DNA of 64,000 bases, taken from assembly GCF_000379025.1 (NCBI RefSeq), contig NZ_KB900617.1:431547-495546 (forward strand), in the 5' to 3' direction. Made by a program: the position numbers and the translations under genes. The stretch comes from Orenia marismortui DSM 5156 (GTDB lineage: Bacteria; Bacillota; Halanaerobiia; Halobacteroidales; Halobacteroidaceae). This document shows, piece by piece, positions 8,871 to 17,431 of the stretch. Each line of letters begins with the position of its first letter. The stretch's first letter is position 1. Below the pieces are notes generated by a model. It searched no databases. It was given only the letters and a program-made list of their open reading frames with translations, and had not been told where the DNA came from.

Positions 8871-10439
8871 TTATTTACTTAATTCTACTTCAATTACTTT
8901 AGCCATAGCCTTAGCAATTTCTGTATTATCTTTATAGCCACCAAAACTTTCAGATCCTATACCTACAGCAGATAGAGGGATTGCAGTCGCAGAGTGGGCA
9001 TAAGTAGTCCATTGTAAGTTTGCCCTTTCAGAAAGAATATGAGTTGTAGCTATTGCTACTGGGTCATATCCACCATAAGTACTTTTAGAAACTCGCGAAT
9101 TACTATCAGCTATATCCATAGTATCTTCAATCTTAGCTCTTTCTTCTTTACTTAAGTTATCTAGACCTAAATTCTCATCGATATAGTTAAAGAATTTACT
9201 TCTATTTCCATCATACTTTCCTTCTCCATAATTTAATACATCAGCAACAGAAACCTTAGCATTTTCTAATTCATCTACATGTAAGAAGTAATTTTTAGCA
9301 AATCCTAAACCAACACCACCAGTTTCATGATCACCCGCTACTACAATTAAAGTCTCTTCTGGATGCTTTTTATAAAATTCATAAGCCTTGTTAATTGCTC
9401 TATCAAAAGCTAAGGTATCATGTATCATCCCTACTGGATCATTAGCATGGGCAGCATGATCAATCCTTCCACCCTCAATCATCATAAAGAATCCATTATT
9501 ATATTTACTTAAGACATCGATACCTTTTTCAGTCATTTCAGCCAAGCTTGGTACTTTATTGACATCTCTATCAATCTCATAAGGCATATGGCTATAAGTA
9601 AAGAAAGCAGCTACCTTCTTTCTTCCTTCTGGCACAAAGTTTCTAAAACTTCTGGTAGCATCTTCTGAAACAAAAACATTATATCCCTTAGCAACAAATT
9701 CTCTTGCTATATCTCTATTATCTTTTCTTTTAGATTTTAATTCCCCATCTTTAGCTACAAAATGTCTATATCCTCCACCAGCTAAAAACTCAACACCACT
9801 ATCCACATATTGGGCAGCAATTTCATTTTCTTGATTACGATCAGAAATATGAGTAGCAAAGCTTGCTGGAGTAGCATGGGTTAATCTAGTAGTAGAAACT
9901 AACCCTGTTGCCATTCCTTTTTCTTTAGCTGCTTCTGTAAGAGTTTTCACATTAGTCCCATCAGGCAATTGAGAGATCATACCATTATTAGTCTTATATC
10001 CAGCAGCTAATGCTGTTCCTGCTGCTGCTGAATCAGTTACTAAACTATCTGCAGAACGAGTAGTATTAATACCTGCTACTGGGAATTGATTCATTACTAA
10101 CTTTTCATTACTTTTATTTTGATCTTGTAAGAAGTATTCTGCCACCTGACGTTGAGCCGGTCCTAAACCATCACCAATGAAATAAAATACATATTTAGGT
10201 GCATCTAAATCAGCTCTTAACTTTAAAACATCACCCACATGGATTACACTAGGGTTTTTAATATTATTTGTTTTGATAAGAGTCTCTACACTGACATCTG
10301 TCTTAGCTGCAATTTTTGCTAAAGTATCTCCTGCTTTGACAGTATATGTACTTGCAGCAAAAGCCATAGTCGTCATAGTTAACATTAAAGATAACACTAA
10401 TATAAATCCTATACTTTTTGATAATAAATTCTTTTTCAA
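8871..10439 (-). CDS. Secreted LysM-alkaline phosphatase, copy 2
   Basis: 522 residues if translation starts at TTG 10437-10439. That codon has AAGGAGGAG seven bases upstream and opens a normal signal peptide (LKKN...TMAFA). The longer frame to 10508 has no ribosome site and would bury the signal peptide. After cleavage comes one LysM domain (about 31-74, YTVKAGDTLAKIAAKTDVS), a peptidoglycan-binding module, then the PhoA-type domain with FIGDGLG, TDSAAAGTALAAG (nucleophile Ser), MMIEGGRIDHAAH and VAGDHETGG. LysM should hold the enzyme at the cell wall, unlike copy 1. It sits between an EAL gene and yibF. Confidence 0.92.
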   Translation of the reverse strand: MKKNLLSKSIGFILVLSLMLTMTTMAFAASTYTVKAGDTLAKIAAKTDVSVETLIKTNNIKNPSVIHVGDVLKLRADLDAPKYVFYFIGDGLGPAQRQVAEYFLQDQNKSNEKLVMNQFPVAGINTTRSADSLVTDSAAAGTALAAGYKTNNGMISQLPDGTNVKTLTEAAKEKGMATGLVSTTRLTHATPASFATHISDRNQENEIAAQYVDSGVEFLAGGGYRHFVAKDGELKSKRKDNRDIAREFVAKGYNVFVSEDATRSFRNFVPEGRKKVAAFFTYSHMPYEIDRDVNKVPSLAEMTEKGIDVLSKYNNGFFMMIEGGRIDHAAHANDPVGMIHDTLAFDRAINKAYEFYKKHPEETLIVVAGDHETGGVGLGFAKNYFLHVDELENAKVSVADVLNYGEGKYDGNRSKFFNYIDENLGLDNLSKEERAKIEDTMDIADSNSRVSKSTYGGYDPVAIATTHILSERANLQWTTYAHSATAIPLSAVGIGSESFGGYKDNTEIAKAMAKVIEVELSK

Positions 10440-10513
10440 CTTTCTTCTCCTCCTTATTTTGTTATAGATTTGTGCGTAAAACCTGATGGGCTTGCCCTTA
10501 GGATACAAGCACC

Positions 10514-10546
10514 AACAATAGACTAATTTGATATTAGTTTATTGTT
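10514..10546 (-). promoter_or_regulatory. Hairpin in the leader of the LysM-alkaline phosphatase gene
   Basis: AACAATAGACTAAT pairs with ATTAGTTTATTGTT around a TTGAT loop, one wobble or mismatch in 14. It stands 75 bp upstream of the TTG start. Between it and the start is another small stem (GGGC/GCCC near 10488-10497). Role unknown; it could be part of a structured leader. Confidence 0.5.
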
Positions 10547-10624
10547 AATAAAAACCATACATATTTACTTTTAATTTATGATAAACTACTATTAATTAAG
10601 GTAAATCTAAAAACTGAATATATA

Positions 10625-10900
10625 GAGTTGTGGTAGGAATTAGTAGCGATAACCAAGCCCCTCTATCACGTAAAATATTCAAGGTACACAGAAATCCTTA
10701 ATCGTCAGTACCGTAGGGCGTACGGGATTGGATTCATCACGAAGAGTTTTTAATAAAAACTCGTAGGTAAGCCTTCGGAGATACTGTAAGACCTAGTTTC
10801 TTACTTAATACTGATATTAAGCAGAAATAGGCTCGTATCTAGGAACAAGGAATCCACGCAGGCTTGCCTCCTGGAGCGTCAAATAGTTCTTTTAAGGGAT
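10625..10900. ncRNA. G+C-richer structured intergenic block, candidate RNA (strand unknown)
   Basis: This part of the 570-bp gap between the EAL-gene terminator and the phosphatase is clearly richer in G+C than surrounding intergenic DNA and is stopped in all frames checked. Visible stems: CCGTA/TACGG (10711-10725), GAGTTTTT/AAAAACTC (10744-10762), AGATAC/GTATCT (10779-10784 with 10835-10840) enclosing CTTAATA/TATTAAG (10804-10821), and CGC..GCG around CAGG/CCTG (10857-10878). It matches no riboswitch consensus I know. It may be an independent RNA, the long leader of the phosphatase gene, or a mobile-element remnant. Confidence 0.45.
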
Positions 10901-11010
10901 TCAATTGAATATTTTATCTTTTTTCTTGATCCCAAGGTAATTATTGCAAATTAATATTACAATCATTTTAAAACAATATGAATTTTTTGTTAACTTTTTA
11001 GCTTATAACC

Positions 11011-11050
11011 AAAAAGAGGAGCAGGTGATTAATCACCTGCTCCTCTTTTT
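11011..11050 (-). terminator. Terminator of the EAL-CBS gene (40-bp perfect palindrome)
   Basis: Arms 11011-11030 and 11031-11050 are exact complements (AAAAAGAGGAGCAGGTGATT), with terminal A5/T5, 3 bp beyond the stop codon. Symmetric, so it could work in both directions. Confidence 0.9.
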
Positions 11051-11052
11051 AA

Positions 11053-12288
11053 CTACATTACTATTTGTTTAGAAAAGTTATTAAAAGCATCATTTTCTAT
11101 CTCTTGATTCAAATTTAGTTGCTGAAAAAAACTTAAAATATCTTTAATAGAAACTGTCCCAAAATATTTATTATCTTGTGTTACAATTACACAATCATAG
11201 AAATCTCTTGAATTCCTTTTAGTTACTTTCTCTAATACTTCTTCAATTGAAGTATTAAAATCTACTACTAAAGTTTTGGCTTTAAGCATAGAATCAATAC
11301 CTTTAAATTGATCTATCTCAGTATCTAAAAACTGATTTCTAGTTACTAGACCAACTATTTTTTCATCTTCTAAAACTGCTAAACTGAACAATTTTGGATC
11401 TTCTTTAAACGTTTTTTTTACTCTATTAACCTTGCTATCAATATTGACTGTAAGACTTTTACTAGCAATATTTCCAATAATATATTTAGGACTAAGAAAA
11501 TTCTTTTCATTATTCTTTGCTAAGATATAATCAGAAATATCTAATTTTTTTGGAATTGATGCATCTGGTCTAGCAATTAGATAACCTTGTCCATAATCAA
11601 CACCCATTTGGATTAAAATATCAAGTTCAGCTACCGTTTCAATCCCTTCAGCAATTACTTTAGAATTAATCTTTTTAGCAAAACGCATAAAAGTTTCTAA
11701 TAAAGCCTGCTTAACTGGATCTTGATCAATATTCATAACCAATGAACGATCTAATTTAATATAATTATATGAGATAGACACTATAGATTGTAATCCTGAA
11801 TAACCTGCTCCTGTATCATCAATAGCAATTTGATATCCCTGATCTGTATAATGATTTAAGGCTAACCTAAACCCTTGAAAATCATCTATACATGTCGTCT
11901 CAGTCAGTTCAATTACTATATCATTTTGAGAAATTGAGATATTATTAATAATTTCTTTGGTAGTCCCAGCTTTAAAATTACTATCATAAATAACTCCAGG
12001 ATCAATATTTAAAAACAGCTTATTGCCTTCTTCTATATTCTGGGTATTTAAAAGAGCCTTTTCTCTACAAAGCTGTTCTAAATTAAATAGCATATTATGT
12101 TTTTTAGCTAAAGAAAATAATTTCAAAGGGCTCTCTAAAGAACTTCCCTTAGGACCTCTACTTAAAGCTTCATACCCTAAAATTTCGGCGGTTTTTAAGT
12201 TGATAATAGGTTGGAAAAGAGTTCTTATACTCTTATTATCAATTATGTCTTTTAAATCTTTTAACATAGATTCTTCACTTAATCCCAT
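11053..12288 (-). CDS. EAL-CBS cyclic-di-GMP phosphodiesterase
   Basis: 411 residues. EAL domain at about 10-245 with EALSRGP, LFLNIDPGVIY, IVIELTETT, AIDDTGAGYSGLQS, KLDRSL and AEGIETVAEL, the full set of metal and substrate residues, so active hydrolysis of c-di-GMP to pGpG is likely. A CBS pair (about 265-400) ends the protein; the GGDEF domain of its paralogue at 5684-7462 is missing, by loss here or gain there. ATG 12286-12288 is chosen because GGGAGG lies seven bases upstream; the frame could extend to a TTG embedded in that site. First gene of the second tandem module. Confidence 0.92.
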   Translation of the reverse strand: MGLSEESMLKDLKDIIDNKSIRTLFQPIINLKTAEILGYEALSRGPKGSSLESPLKLFSLAKKHNMLFNLEQLCREKALLNTQNIEEGNKLFLNIDPGVIYDSNFKAGTTKEIINNISISQNDIVIELTETTCIDDFQGFRLALNHYTDQGYQIAIDDTGAGYSGLQSIVSISYNYIKLDRSLVMNIDQDPVKQALLETFMRFAKKINSKVIAEGIETVAELDILIQMGVDYGQGYLIARPDASIPKKLDISDYILAKNNEKNFLSPKYIIGNIASKSLTVNIDSKVNRVKKTFKEDPKLFSLAVLEDEKIVGLVTRNQFLDTEIDQFKGIDSMLKAKTLVVDFNTSIEEVLEKVTKRNSRDFYDCVIVTQDNKYFGTVSIKDILSFFQQLNLNQEIENDAFNNFSKQIVM

Positions 12289-12489
12289 GCTCTTTCCTCC
12301 CAATCAATATTATTGAATTTCACTTTAAATATTTTTATTTTTCACTAAAGATACTTAGATTAATTAATTATTTGCTGTTTTCATACAAATTATTTCATAT
12401 TATTGTTAAATTTATATTACAATTTTATTAACAGTAAATTAAATATACTCAGATTTTATGATATAAAATTATATTTATTTTATATCTAT

Positions 12490-12539
12490 TTATAAACATT
12501 AAGCAGGAGGGGATATCCCCTCCTGCTTAATGTTTATAA
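12490..12539 (-). terminator. 50-bp perfect palindrome downstream of the HPr-like gene
   Basis: Bases 12490-12514 are exactly complementary to 12515-12539, with core AAGCAGGAGGGGATAT. It stands 20 bp past the stop. There is no loop and no long T-run, so the stem alone would have to stall polymerase. Probable terminator. Confidence 0.75.
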
Positions 12540-12559
12540 GATTTTTATCTTAAATTTAT

Positions 12560-12976
12560 CTATTCAGATAAATCCTCTATACCAATCGATCTCATTGCTT
12601 TTCTAACTCCTTTACCAATCATAGAAATAACTTCTGAAGGGTTAGGAACATTATAATCAGTTAATTCATCATTTATCTCTTTTGCAACCTTTTTCTTATA
12701 TTGCTTATAATTAATTAATGCAAGTTTATTTTCAATTAAATCACTCATCACTTTAATGGCTTTATCTTCATCACTACCTTCAGCTTTGATAGTTAACTTA
12801 TCACCATCTTTAGCCTCTAAGCAGATAAGACCTAAAATACTGCTAATATTAGCCTCCTTGTTCTCTTTAAATAGCTTGATTTCAGAATCAAATTTTTTAG
12901 ATTCTGCTACTAAAATTGAAGCTGGACGTGCATGAAGCCCCTTCTTGTTTCTAAATATTATAGCTTTTTCAATCAT
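12560..12976 (-). CDS. HPr-family phosphocarrier with C-terminal extension
   Basis: 138 residues. The first 85 or so are an HPr domain: GLHARPAS contains the phosphorylatable His, and ANISSILGL holds a Ser at the regulatory HPr-kinase position. About 50 further residues follow, charged and unlike normal HPr (85-90 residues), ending with a conserved-looking helix (SMIGKGVRKAMRSIG). The extension suggests a regulatory rather than a general sugar-transport HPr, but its function is not recognised. ATG 12974-12976 has AGGAGG six bases upstream; an adjacent in-frame TTG is rejected. No other PTS gene is nearby. Confidence 0.82.
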   Translation of the reverse strand: MIEKAIIFRNKKGLHARPASILVAESKKFDSEIKLFKENKEANISSILGLICLEAKDGDKLTIKAEGSDEDKAIKVMSDLIENKLALINYKQYKKKVAKEINDELTDYNVPNPSEVISMIGKGVRKAMRSIGIEDLSE

Positions 12977-13107
12977 CAAGCCCCTCCTTTTAATTATAAA
13001 CTTCTTAAATAAGTATCACATATTGGTATTTTATAACTATGATTATATTATACAATTCTTTTTTTACTAAAGTCAATATTATTAGGGGCAAATTGATGAT
13101 TATATCT

Positions 13108-14118
13108 TTATAGAATAAATTTTATTAAGATAGTTACTAATGATAATTGGCTTATTACTATTAAGACACCTACTACTAAAGCTCGTGGTCCCTGATTTAC
13201 AAGACTAGATAATTTAATTTTCAAACCAATCCCAGCCATAGCAATGGTTAATAATAATTTACTCAAAAACTTTAAAAAGTCACCTACATATAGCGGTAAA
13301 ATATTGAAACTTCCCAATAAGCTAAAGATAAAGAAGCCTATAATAAAAGGAGGTATAGATACTTTATTAGTAGCTTTATCCTTATTCTTAGTAGAAATTA
13401 TACTAAGCAATAATACAACTGGGCCTAGCATTAAAATCCTTCCCATCTTTACAACGGTAGCTATTTTTCCTATCTCGTCATTTATAGAAAAACCTGCAGC
13501 AACCACTTGTCCAACAGCCTGTAAAGTTGAGCCAATCATTAACCCACTGTCTGCATCAGTCAAGTTTAATATATAAGTTAAAAGAGGTAAGATAAAAATT
13601 CCAAAGGTTCCTAATAAATTTACTACCCCAATTGATAATCCTATCTCTTCTTCTTCATCAGAAATAATAGGAGCTGCAGCTGCAATAGCAGATGAACCAC
13701 AAATACCATTTCCTACTCCTAATAATAAGCTAAATCCATTAGAAAGCCCTAATAACTTTCCAAAAATAAATCCTAACATAATAGTAGTAAATACCATAAT
13801 TAAAATAATAAAGATAGCAGATAAGCCTAATTCATTTAATACCTTTATTTCCAACTTTAATCCCATTAACATAATTGCAAAGGAAAGCAATCTCTTTTCG
13901 GCAAATTTAATCCCTATAGTATAAGTAGTAGAAAGATTAAATATATTCCCTATTACTAAACCTAAAAGAATCGCCAATGTAACCCCACCTAGATTAGGTA
14001 TCCAAGTAGATAAATATCTAGCACTTAACCCTATCAGAATTGCCAATAATAGCCCTGGAAATAAGCTTATTAAACCTTGTGAAGTACTACTATCCTTCTT
14101 AGAAATATCACTAGCCAT
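13108..14118 (-). CDS. YeiH family putative sulfate exporter
   Basis: 336 residues with about ten hydrophobic helices. Family marks are the FPGLLLAILIG start, NGICGSSAIAAAAPII and GSTLQAVGQVVAAG. The family (UPF0324, YeiH/PSE) is annotated as a putative sulfate exporter; substrate evidence is thin. It is divergent from a LysR gene (121 bp between starts), the same arrangement as yeiH and yeiE in enterobacteria, so the LysR product probably controls it. Confidence 0.87.
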   Translation of the reverse strand: MASDISKKDSSTSQGLISLFPGLLLAILIGLSARYLSTWIPNLGGVTLAILLGLVIGNIFNLSTTYTIGIKFAEKRLLSFAIMLMGLKLEIKVLNELGLSAIFIILIMVFTTIMLGFIFGKLLGLSNGFSLLLGVGNGICGSSAIAAAAPIISDEEEEIGLSIGVVNLLGTFGIFILPLLTYILNLTDADSGLMIGSTLQAVGQVVAAGFSINDEIGKIATVVKMGRILMLGPVVLLLSIISTKNKDKATNKVSIPPFIIGFFIFSLLGSFNILPLYVGDFLKFLSKLLLTIAMAGIGLKIKLSSLVNQGPRALVVGVLIVISQLSLVTILIKFIL

Positions 14119-14176
14119 TTTATCACATCCTCTTATATAATTATCTTCTTAATTAATTTTATTTTAATATTTATTC

Positions 14177-14204
14177 TTGCATTAGTAAAATAGTATGATA
14201 TTAT
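14177..14204 (+). promoter_or_regulatory. Possible promoter of the LysR gene
   Basis: TTGCAT (14177-14182) and TATTAT (14199-14204) with 16 bases between, 35 bp before the LysR start. The shared 121-bp divergent region probably also holds the LysR operator and the yeiH promoter. Confidence 0.45.
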
Positions 14205-14239
14205 TAAATGTATAAGTAATAAGTTATAGGAGGATTATT

Positions 14240-15130
14240 ATGACCTTACGAGAGCTAAAAATATTTACTACTGTTTGCAGAACAGGAAGTATGTCAGAGG
14301 CAGGAAGACAACTCTATATTACACAACCTGCTATTAGCCAAACTATCTTAGATTTAGAGGATAAACTAAATATTAAACTTTTTGAAAGAATAAATAGAAA
14401 GCTGATTTTAACCTATGCAGGAAAGAGATTATTAAAATATAGTAAAAGAATACTGTTACTAATAGATGAAGCAGGAAATGATTTAGAGGATATAGCAAAT
14501 CTGAAGACCGGTAAATTAAGAATTGGAGCAAGTATGACAATTGGAACTTACCTGCTTCCTCCCATTATTAAGAGATTTACTACTAAGTACCCAGAAATTA
14601 ACTTGAATTTTATCATAGATAATACCAGTGTAATTGAGAAAAAAATCTTAAATAATGATATTGACTTAGGATTAGTAGAAGGACCAATCAATTCTAAAGA
14701 TATCTTTTTTGATCCTTTTTATAATGATGAACTATTTCTAATTAGCTCTAAAGAAAACCCTTTATCTAAAAAGAAGGAGATTTTACAGAGCGATATTCAA
14801 AAAGAAGCTTTTATTAATAGAGAAAAAGGAAGTGGAACTAGGGAAATTATAGATAAGATAATGAACAAGTATAGCATCTCCTATAAAACTAAGCATATAC
14901 TAAATAATATTGAAGCAATTAAAGAAGCAGTTAAAAATAATTTAGGAATTTCTATTCTACCAGAAGTAGCCCTTAAAGATGATTTACAATCAGGAAACAT
15001 CAAAAGGTTAATCCTTAAAGATATTGAGTTTAAGAGACAATTCAATATTATCTATCACAAGGATAAGAACCTGACTGAATTATTAAATAAATTTATCGAA
15101 TATATCAAAGATTATTCTAATTTAAACTGA
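14240..15130 (+). CDS. LysR-family transcriptional regulator (YeiE/CysB-like)
   Basis: 296 residues. Winged helix-turn-helix at 1-60 (MTLRELKIFTTVCRTGSMSEAGRQLYITQPAISQT region), then a type-2 periplasmic-binding-like effector domain (about 90-290) with GKLRIGASMTIGTYLLP. It is the only clear plus-strand protein gene here. The divergent YeiH gene is its likely target. The effector is unknown, possibly a sulfur anion given the family. Start ATG has GGAGG seven bases upstream. Confidence 0.92.
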   Translation: MTLRELKIFTTVCRTGSMSEAGRQLYITQPAISQTILDLEDKLNIKLFERINRKLILTYAGKRLLKYSKRILLLIDEAGNDLEDIANLKTGKLRIGASMTIGTYLLPPIIKRFTTKYPEINLNFIIDNTSVIEKKILNNDIDLGLVEGPINSKDIFFDPFYNDELFLISSKENPLSKKKEILQSDIQKEAFINREKGSGTREIIDKIMNKYSISYKTKHILNNIEAIKEAVKNNLGISILPEVALKDDLQSGNIKRLILKDIEFKRQFNIIYHKDKNLTELLNKFIEYIKDYSNLN

Positions 15131-15133
15131 AAA

Positions 15134-15159
15134 AAGCAGGGTGTTTAAACACCCTGCTT
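15134..15159. terminator. Bidirectional terminator between convergent genes
   Basis: A 26-bp perfect palindrome (AAGCAGGGTGTTT and its complement) fills the gap between the LysR stop (15130) and the end of the minus-strand gene at 15165. A5 precedes it on the plus strand, giving T5 for the minus-strand transcript. Confidence 0.88.
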
Positions 15160-15164
15160 GAACA

Positions 15165-15722
15165 TTATTCTATAATTTGATATGATTTCAACTTTATCTT
15201 TCCATGATACTGATCAATCATCTTTAAAGAACCATTAACCACTACTTCTTTACCTAAATGTTTCTGTAAAGAATGATAGGTAGTAGGATCTAAGTTAAAT
15301 ATCTCTTGTTTTTTAGTGATTAAGACTAAAGCTTCTTTCTCCTCTACAAGCTTTCCTAAAACAGAAACTTCTTCACTTTCTAAATTGTATTCTAAATCAT
15401 ATAAAATAACATCAAATTTAGCTTGAGTTAACTTTCCTTCTAGGTTCAAATCTGATACTTTCCCAGTTAACATTACAGGTACGCCTTTTAAACTTCTCAA
15501 CTTATTCTTAATCTTTCCACTGATTAAATAATCATATCCATTCTGACCTCTAAAAATTAAGAAGCTCATTGTAGCAGTACCTTCTTCATAAATTTGACCT
15601 TTTAATGTTTGATATCCCTCTACTAAAGTCTTATCCATATCTTTAGAAGAACTCATAGCCAAGATAGTCCAACTACTAAGTAAGATCAATAACATAACAA
15701 ATACTAATAACTTCTTCTTCAT
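15165..15722 (-). CDS. Exported protein of unknown function
   Basis: 185 residues with an N-terminal signal sequence (about 1-22, ending ILAM). The rest reads as two beta-rich segments of about 70 residues, each with a G-x-hydrophobic pattern (LKGQIYEEGTATM and VLGKLVEEKEALVLI), suggesting paired OB-like or beta-barrel domains. No catalytic motif is visible. It starts 12 bp after the stop of the M30 peptidase gene and is surely co-transcribed, so it may be a partner of that enzyme. Start ATG has GGGGG upstream. Confidence 0.75.
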   Translation of the reverse strand: MKKKLLVFVMLLILLSSWTILAMSSSKDMDKTLVEGYQTLKGQIYEEGTATMSFLIFRGQNGYDYLISGKIKNKLRSLKGVPVMLTGKVSDLNLEGKLTQAKFDVILYDLEYNLESEEVSVLGKLVEEKEALVLITKKQEIFNLDPTTYHSLQKHLGKEVVVNGSLKMIDQYHGKIKLKSYQIIE

Positions 15723-15734
15723 CTAATACCCCCT

Positions 15735-17261
15735 TTACAGATCACTTCTATAAACAACTATTCCAGTCTTTTCAGATAAATTAATCTTTAAACTAGTATT
15801 TACTCCACTACCATTAATCAAATAGTATTTTACTCCAGTAGAATTAATAGTAAAATCATCTCTATTATAGCTTTCATTTAATATCACATCATTTGGATAA
15901 TACTCTAATTGCATAGGATAATTATACTGTCCAAATCGATTATTACTATCATCAGTAATATAGTTAGTAATTGCCCAATCTAAAAATAGGCTTGAGAAAT
16001 CTTCATGCTGATTAGAGATTAGATCGATAGGATCTTGATCACTAGTCATAATCTCTTTAATAACCTCAGTACCATATTTCTGATATAAGTAATAAGCAAA
16101 TAAATTACTAGCACCATAATCACTCAATTGATTGTTCCAATATAGTAGTGATTCACCTTGAGGATAATCAAAATATCCGCTATAACCCTCAGAATCTGTA
16201 ATCCTAGCATCACCAGTATAAGCATAATAACCATTTAAATATTCAGCTAAACCAGAAAATCCTTCATTAATCCAAGTATCATTTACCTGCCTCTTAGTAT
16301 GAAACTCTTTTTCAACAAAGAATAATAGATGTTGAAATTCATGAGCTAAGGTTGCCAAAGTATCATCTAAATCCATATTATTAATCGACCATGAGTTAAT
16401 ATAGAACATATCTGCTTGATTAGAAGCTACATAATCTTCCTCAGGAAATAAATCCCAGGGAGCAAAATATCCCATTAAAGTACCGTCTGTAGCATCATTA
16501 TCTAACTCTGTAATTAAAATTATAACCTTTTCATTAGAATCGAAATCATAGCCTCCACTATTATAATCATGTTTAGCAAAATATTCCATATCTGTATCAA
16601 AGATTTGATTGTCAAACTCTGCTGCAAAAGTATCCAATTTACTAGAAGCTATATAATAATTATCATCAACAAAAATATATGCTCGCTCACTTACCTTCTC
16701 CAAGGTAGCTGTTACATTATTATCTATTCTATCACTATAATTTGATATCTTAAATTCTTTTTTATCGCCTTGTTGATATACTGCTTGTATAGAAACATTA
16801 TTCTCTAATCTATTAATCATTTGATAATTTTTATTAATTAATTCATTCTCAAATTGGCGCATTTGAGCATCTAGTTTAACTTGTTCTAAATTATTACTCA
16901 CTTTGTTTGAGATAGATCTACTTTTCTTTTTTTGATTATTATTAATATTTTGAGATGAAGAAATAACTATATTATCTCTATTTTCTGCAGAAAAATCTAC
17001 TTCAATCTGACCATCAAATTCAAAATTGGAATTTGAATTTAAATCTAGAGGACTAACAGCTACAATAGCAAATTCACCTTTTGCTATTGTACCTAAATTA
17101 ACTTCTTTACTTTCATCAGCAGAAAATATCTCCTTATATACCCCAGCGGAATTATAATTAATAACTTCACTTAAATCTGAGGTTGCCTCTTTACTACTAG
17201 AACATCCTCCTAAAATTAGCATGAAAGCTAATATTATTATTATTATACTATTCTTTTTCAT
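15735..17261 (-). CDS. M30-type (hyicolysin-like) zinc metallopeptidase lipoprotein
   Basis: 508 residues. The signal ends in a lipobox (LILGGC at about 15-20), so the protein is anchored in a membrane facing outwards. A coiled-coil-prone segment (about 110-160) precedes the catalytic part. LAHEFQHLLFF (about 303-313) is an HExxH zinc site, and NEGFSGLAEY about 22 residues later provides the third ligand Glu, as in peptidase family M30. Substrate unknown. The downstream gene follows at 12 bp. Start ATG has AAGGGGGAG upstream. Confidence 0.85.
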   Translation of the reverse strand: MKKNSIIIIILAFMLILGGCSSSKEATSDLSEVINYNSAGVYKEIFSADESKEVNLGTIAKGEFAIVAVSPLDLNSNSNFEFDGQIEVDFSAENRDNIVISSSQNINNNQKKKSRSISNKVSNNLEQVKLDAQMRQFENELINKNYQMINRLENNVSIQAVYQQGDKKEFKISNYSDRIDNNVTATLEKVSERAYIFVDDNYYIASSKLDTFAAEFDNQIFDTDMEYFAKHDYNSGGYDFDSNEKVIILITELDNDATDGTLMGYFAPWDLFPEEDYVASNQADMFYINSWSINNMDLDDTLATLAHEFQHLLFFVEKEFHTKRQVNDTWINEGFSGLAEYLNGYYAYTGDARITDSEGYSGYFDYPQGESLLYWNNQLSDYGASNLFAYYLYQKYGTEVIKEIMTSDQDPIDLISNQHEDFSSLFLDWAITNYITDDSNNRFGQYNYPMQLEYYPNDVILNESYNRDDFTINSTGVKYYLINGSGVNTSLKINLSEKTGIVVYRSDL

Positions 17262-17365
17262 TTGCTCCCCCTTAAACTTGCTTAATTTTTAAAATCTGAT
17301 AATAATTAAAAAAATAACTCAATAATAACTTCTACAATTAAAGGTCAAAACCCTCTATTTAAAAT

Positions 17366-17395
17366 GGAAAAAAAAGAACCAAAAGGTTCTTTTTT
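17366..17395 (-). terminator. Terminator of the que/folE2 gene cluster
   Basis: AAAAAAGAACC pairs with GGTTCTTTTTT around AAAA, 36 bp beyond the folE2 stop, with T-runs for the minus-strand transcript. Confidence 0.88.
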
Positions 17396-17431
17396 CTAAA
17401 AATATCATCTTATTTTATATATCTTACAAAT

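Noticed and set aside
10625-10900. T-box leader, tmRNA, SRP RNA or RNase P RNA
   Set aside because: The T-box GGGTGGNACC motif, the tmRNA tRNA-like ends, the SRP GGAAGCAGC loop and the RNase P core were all looked for and not found.
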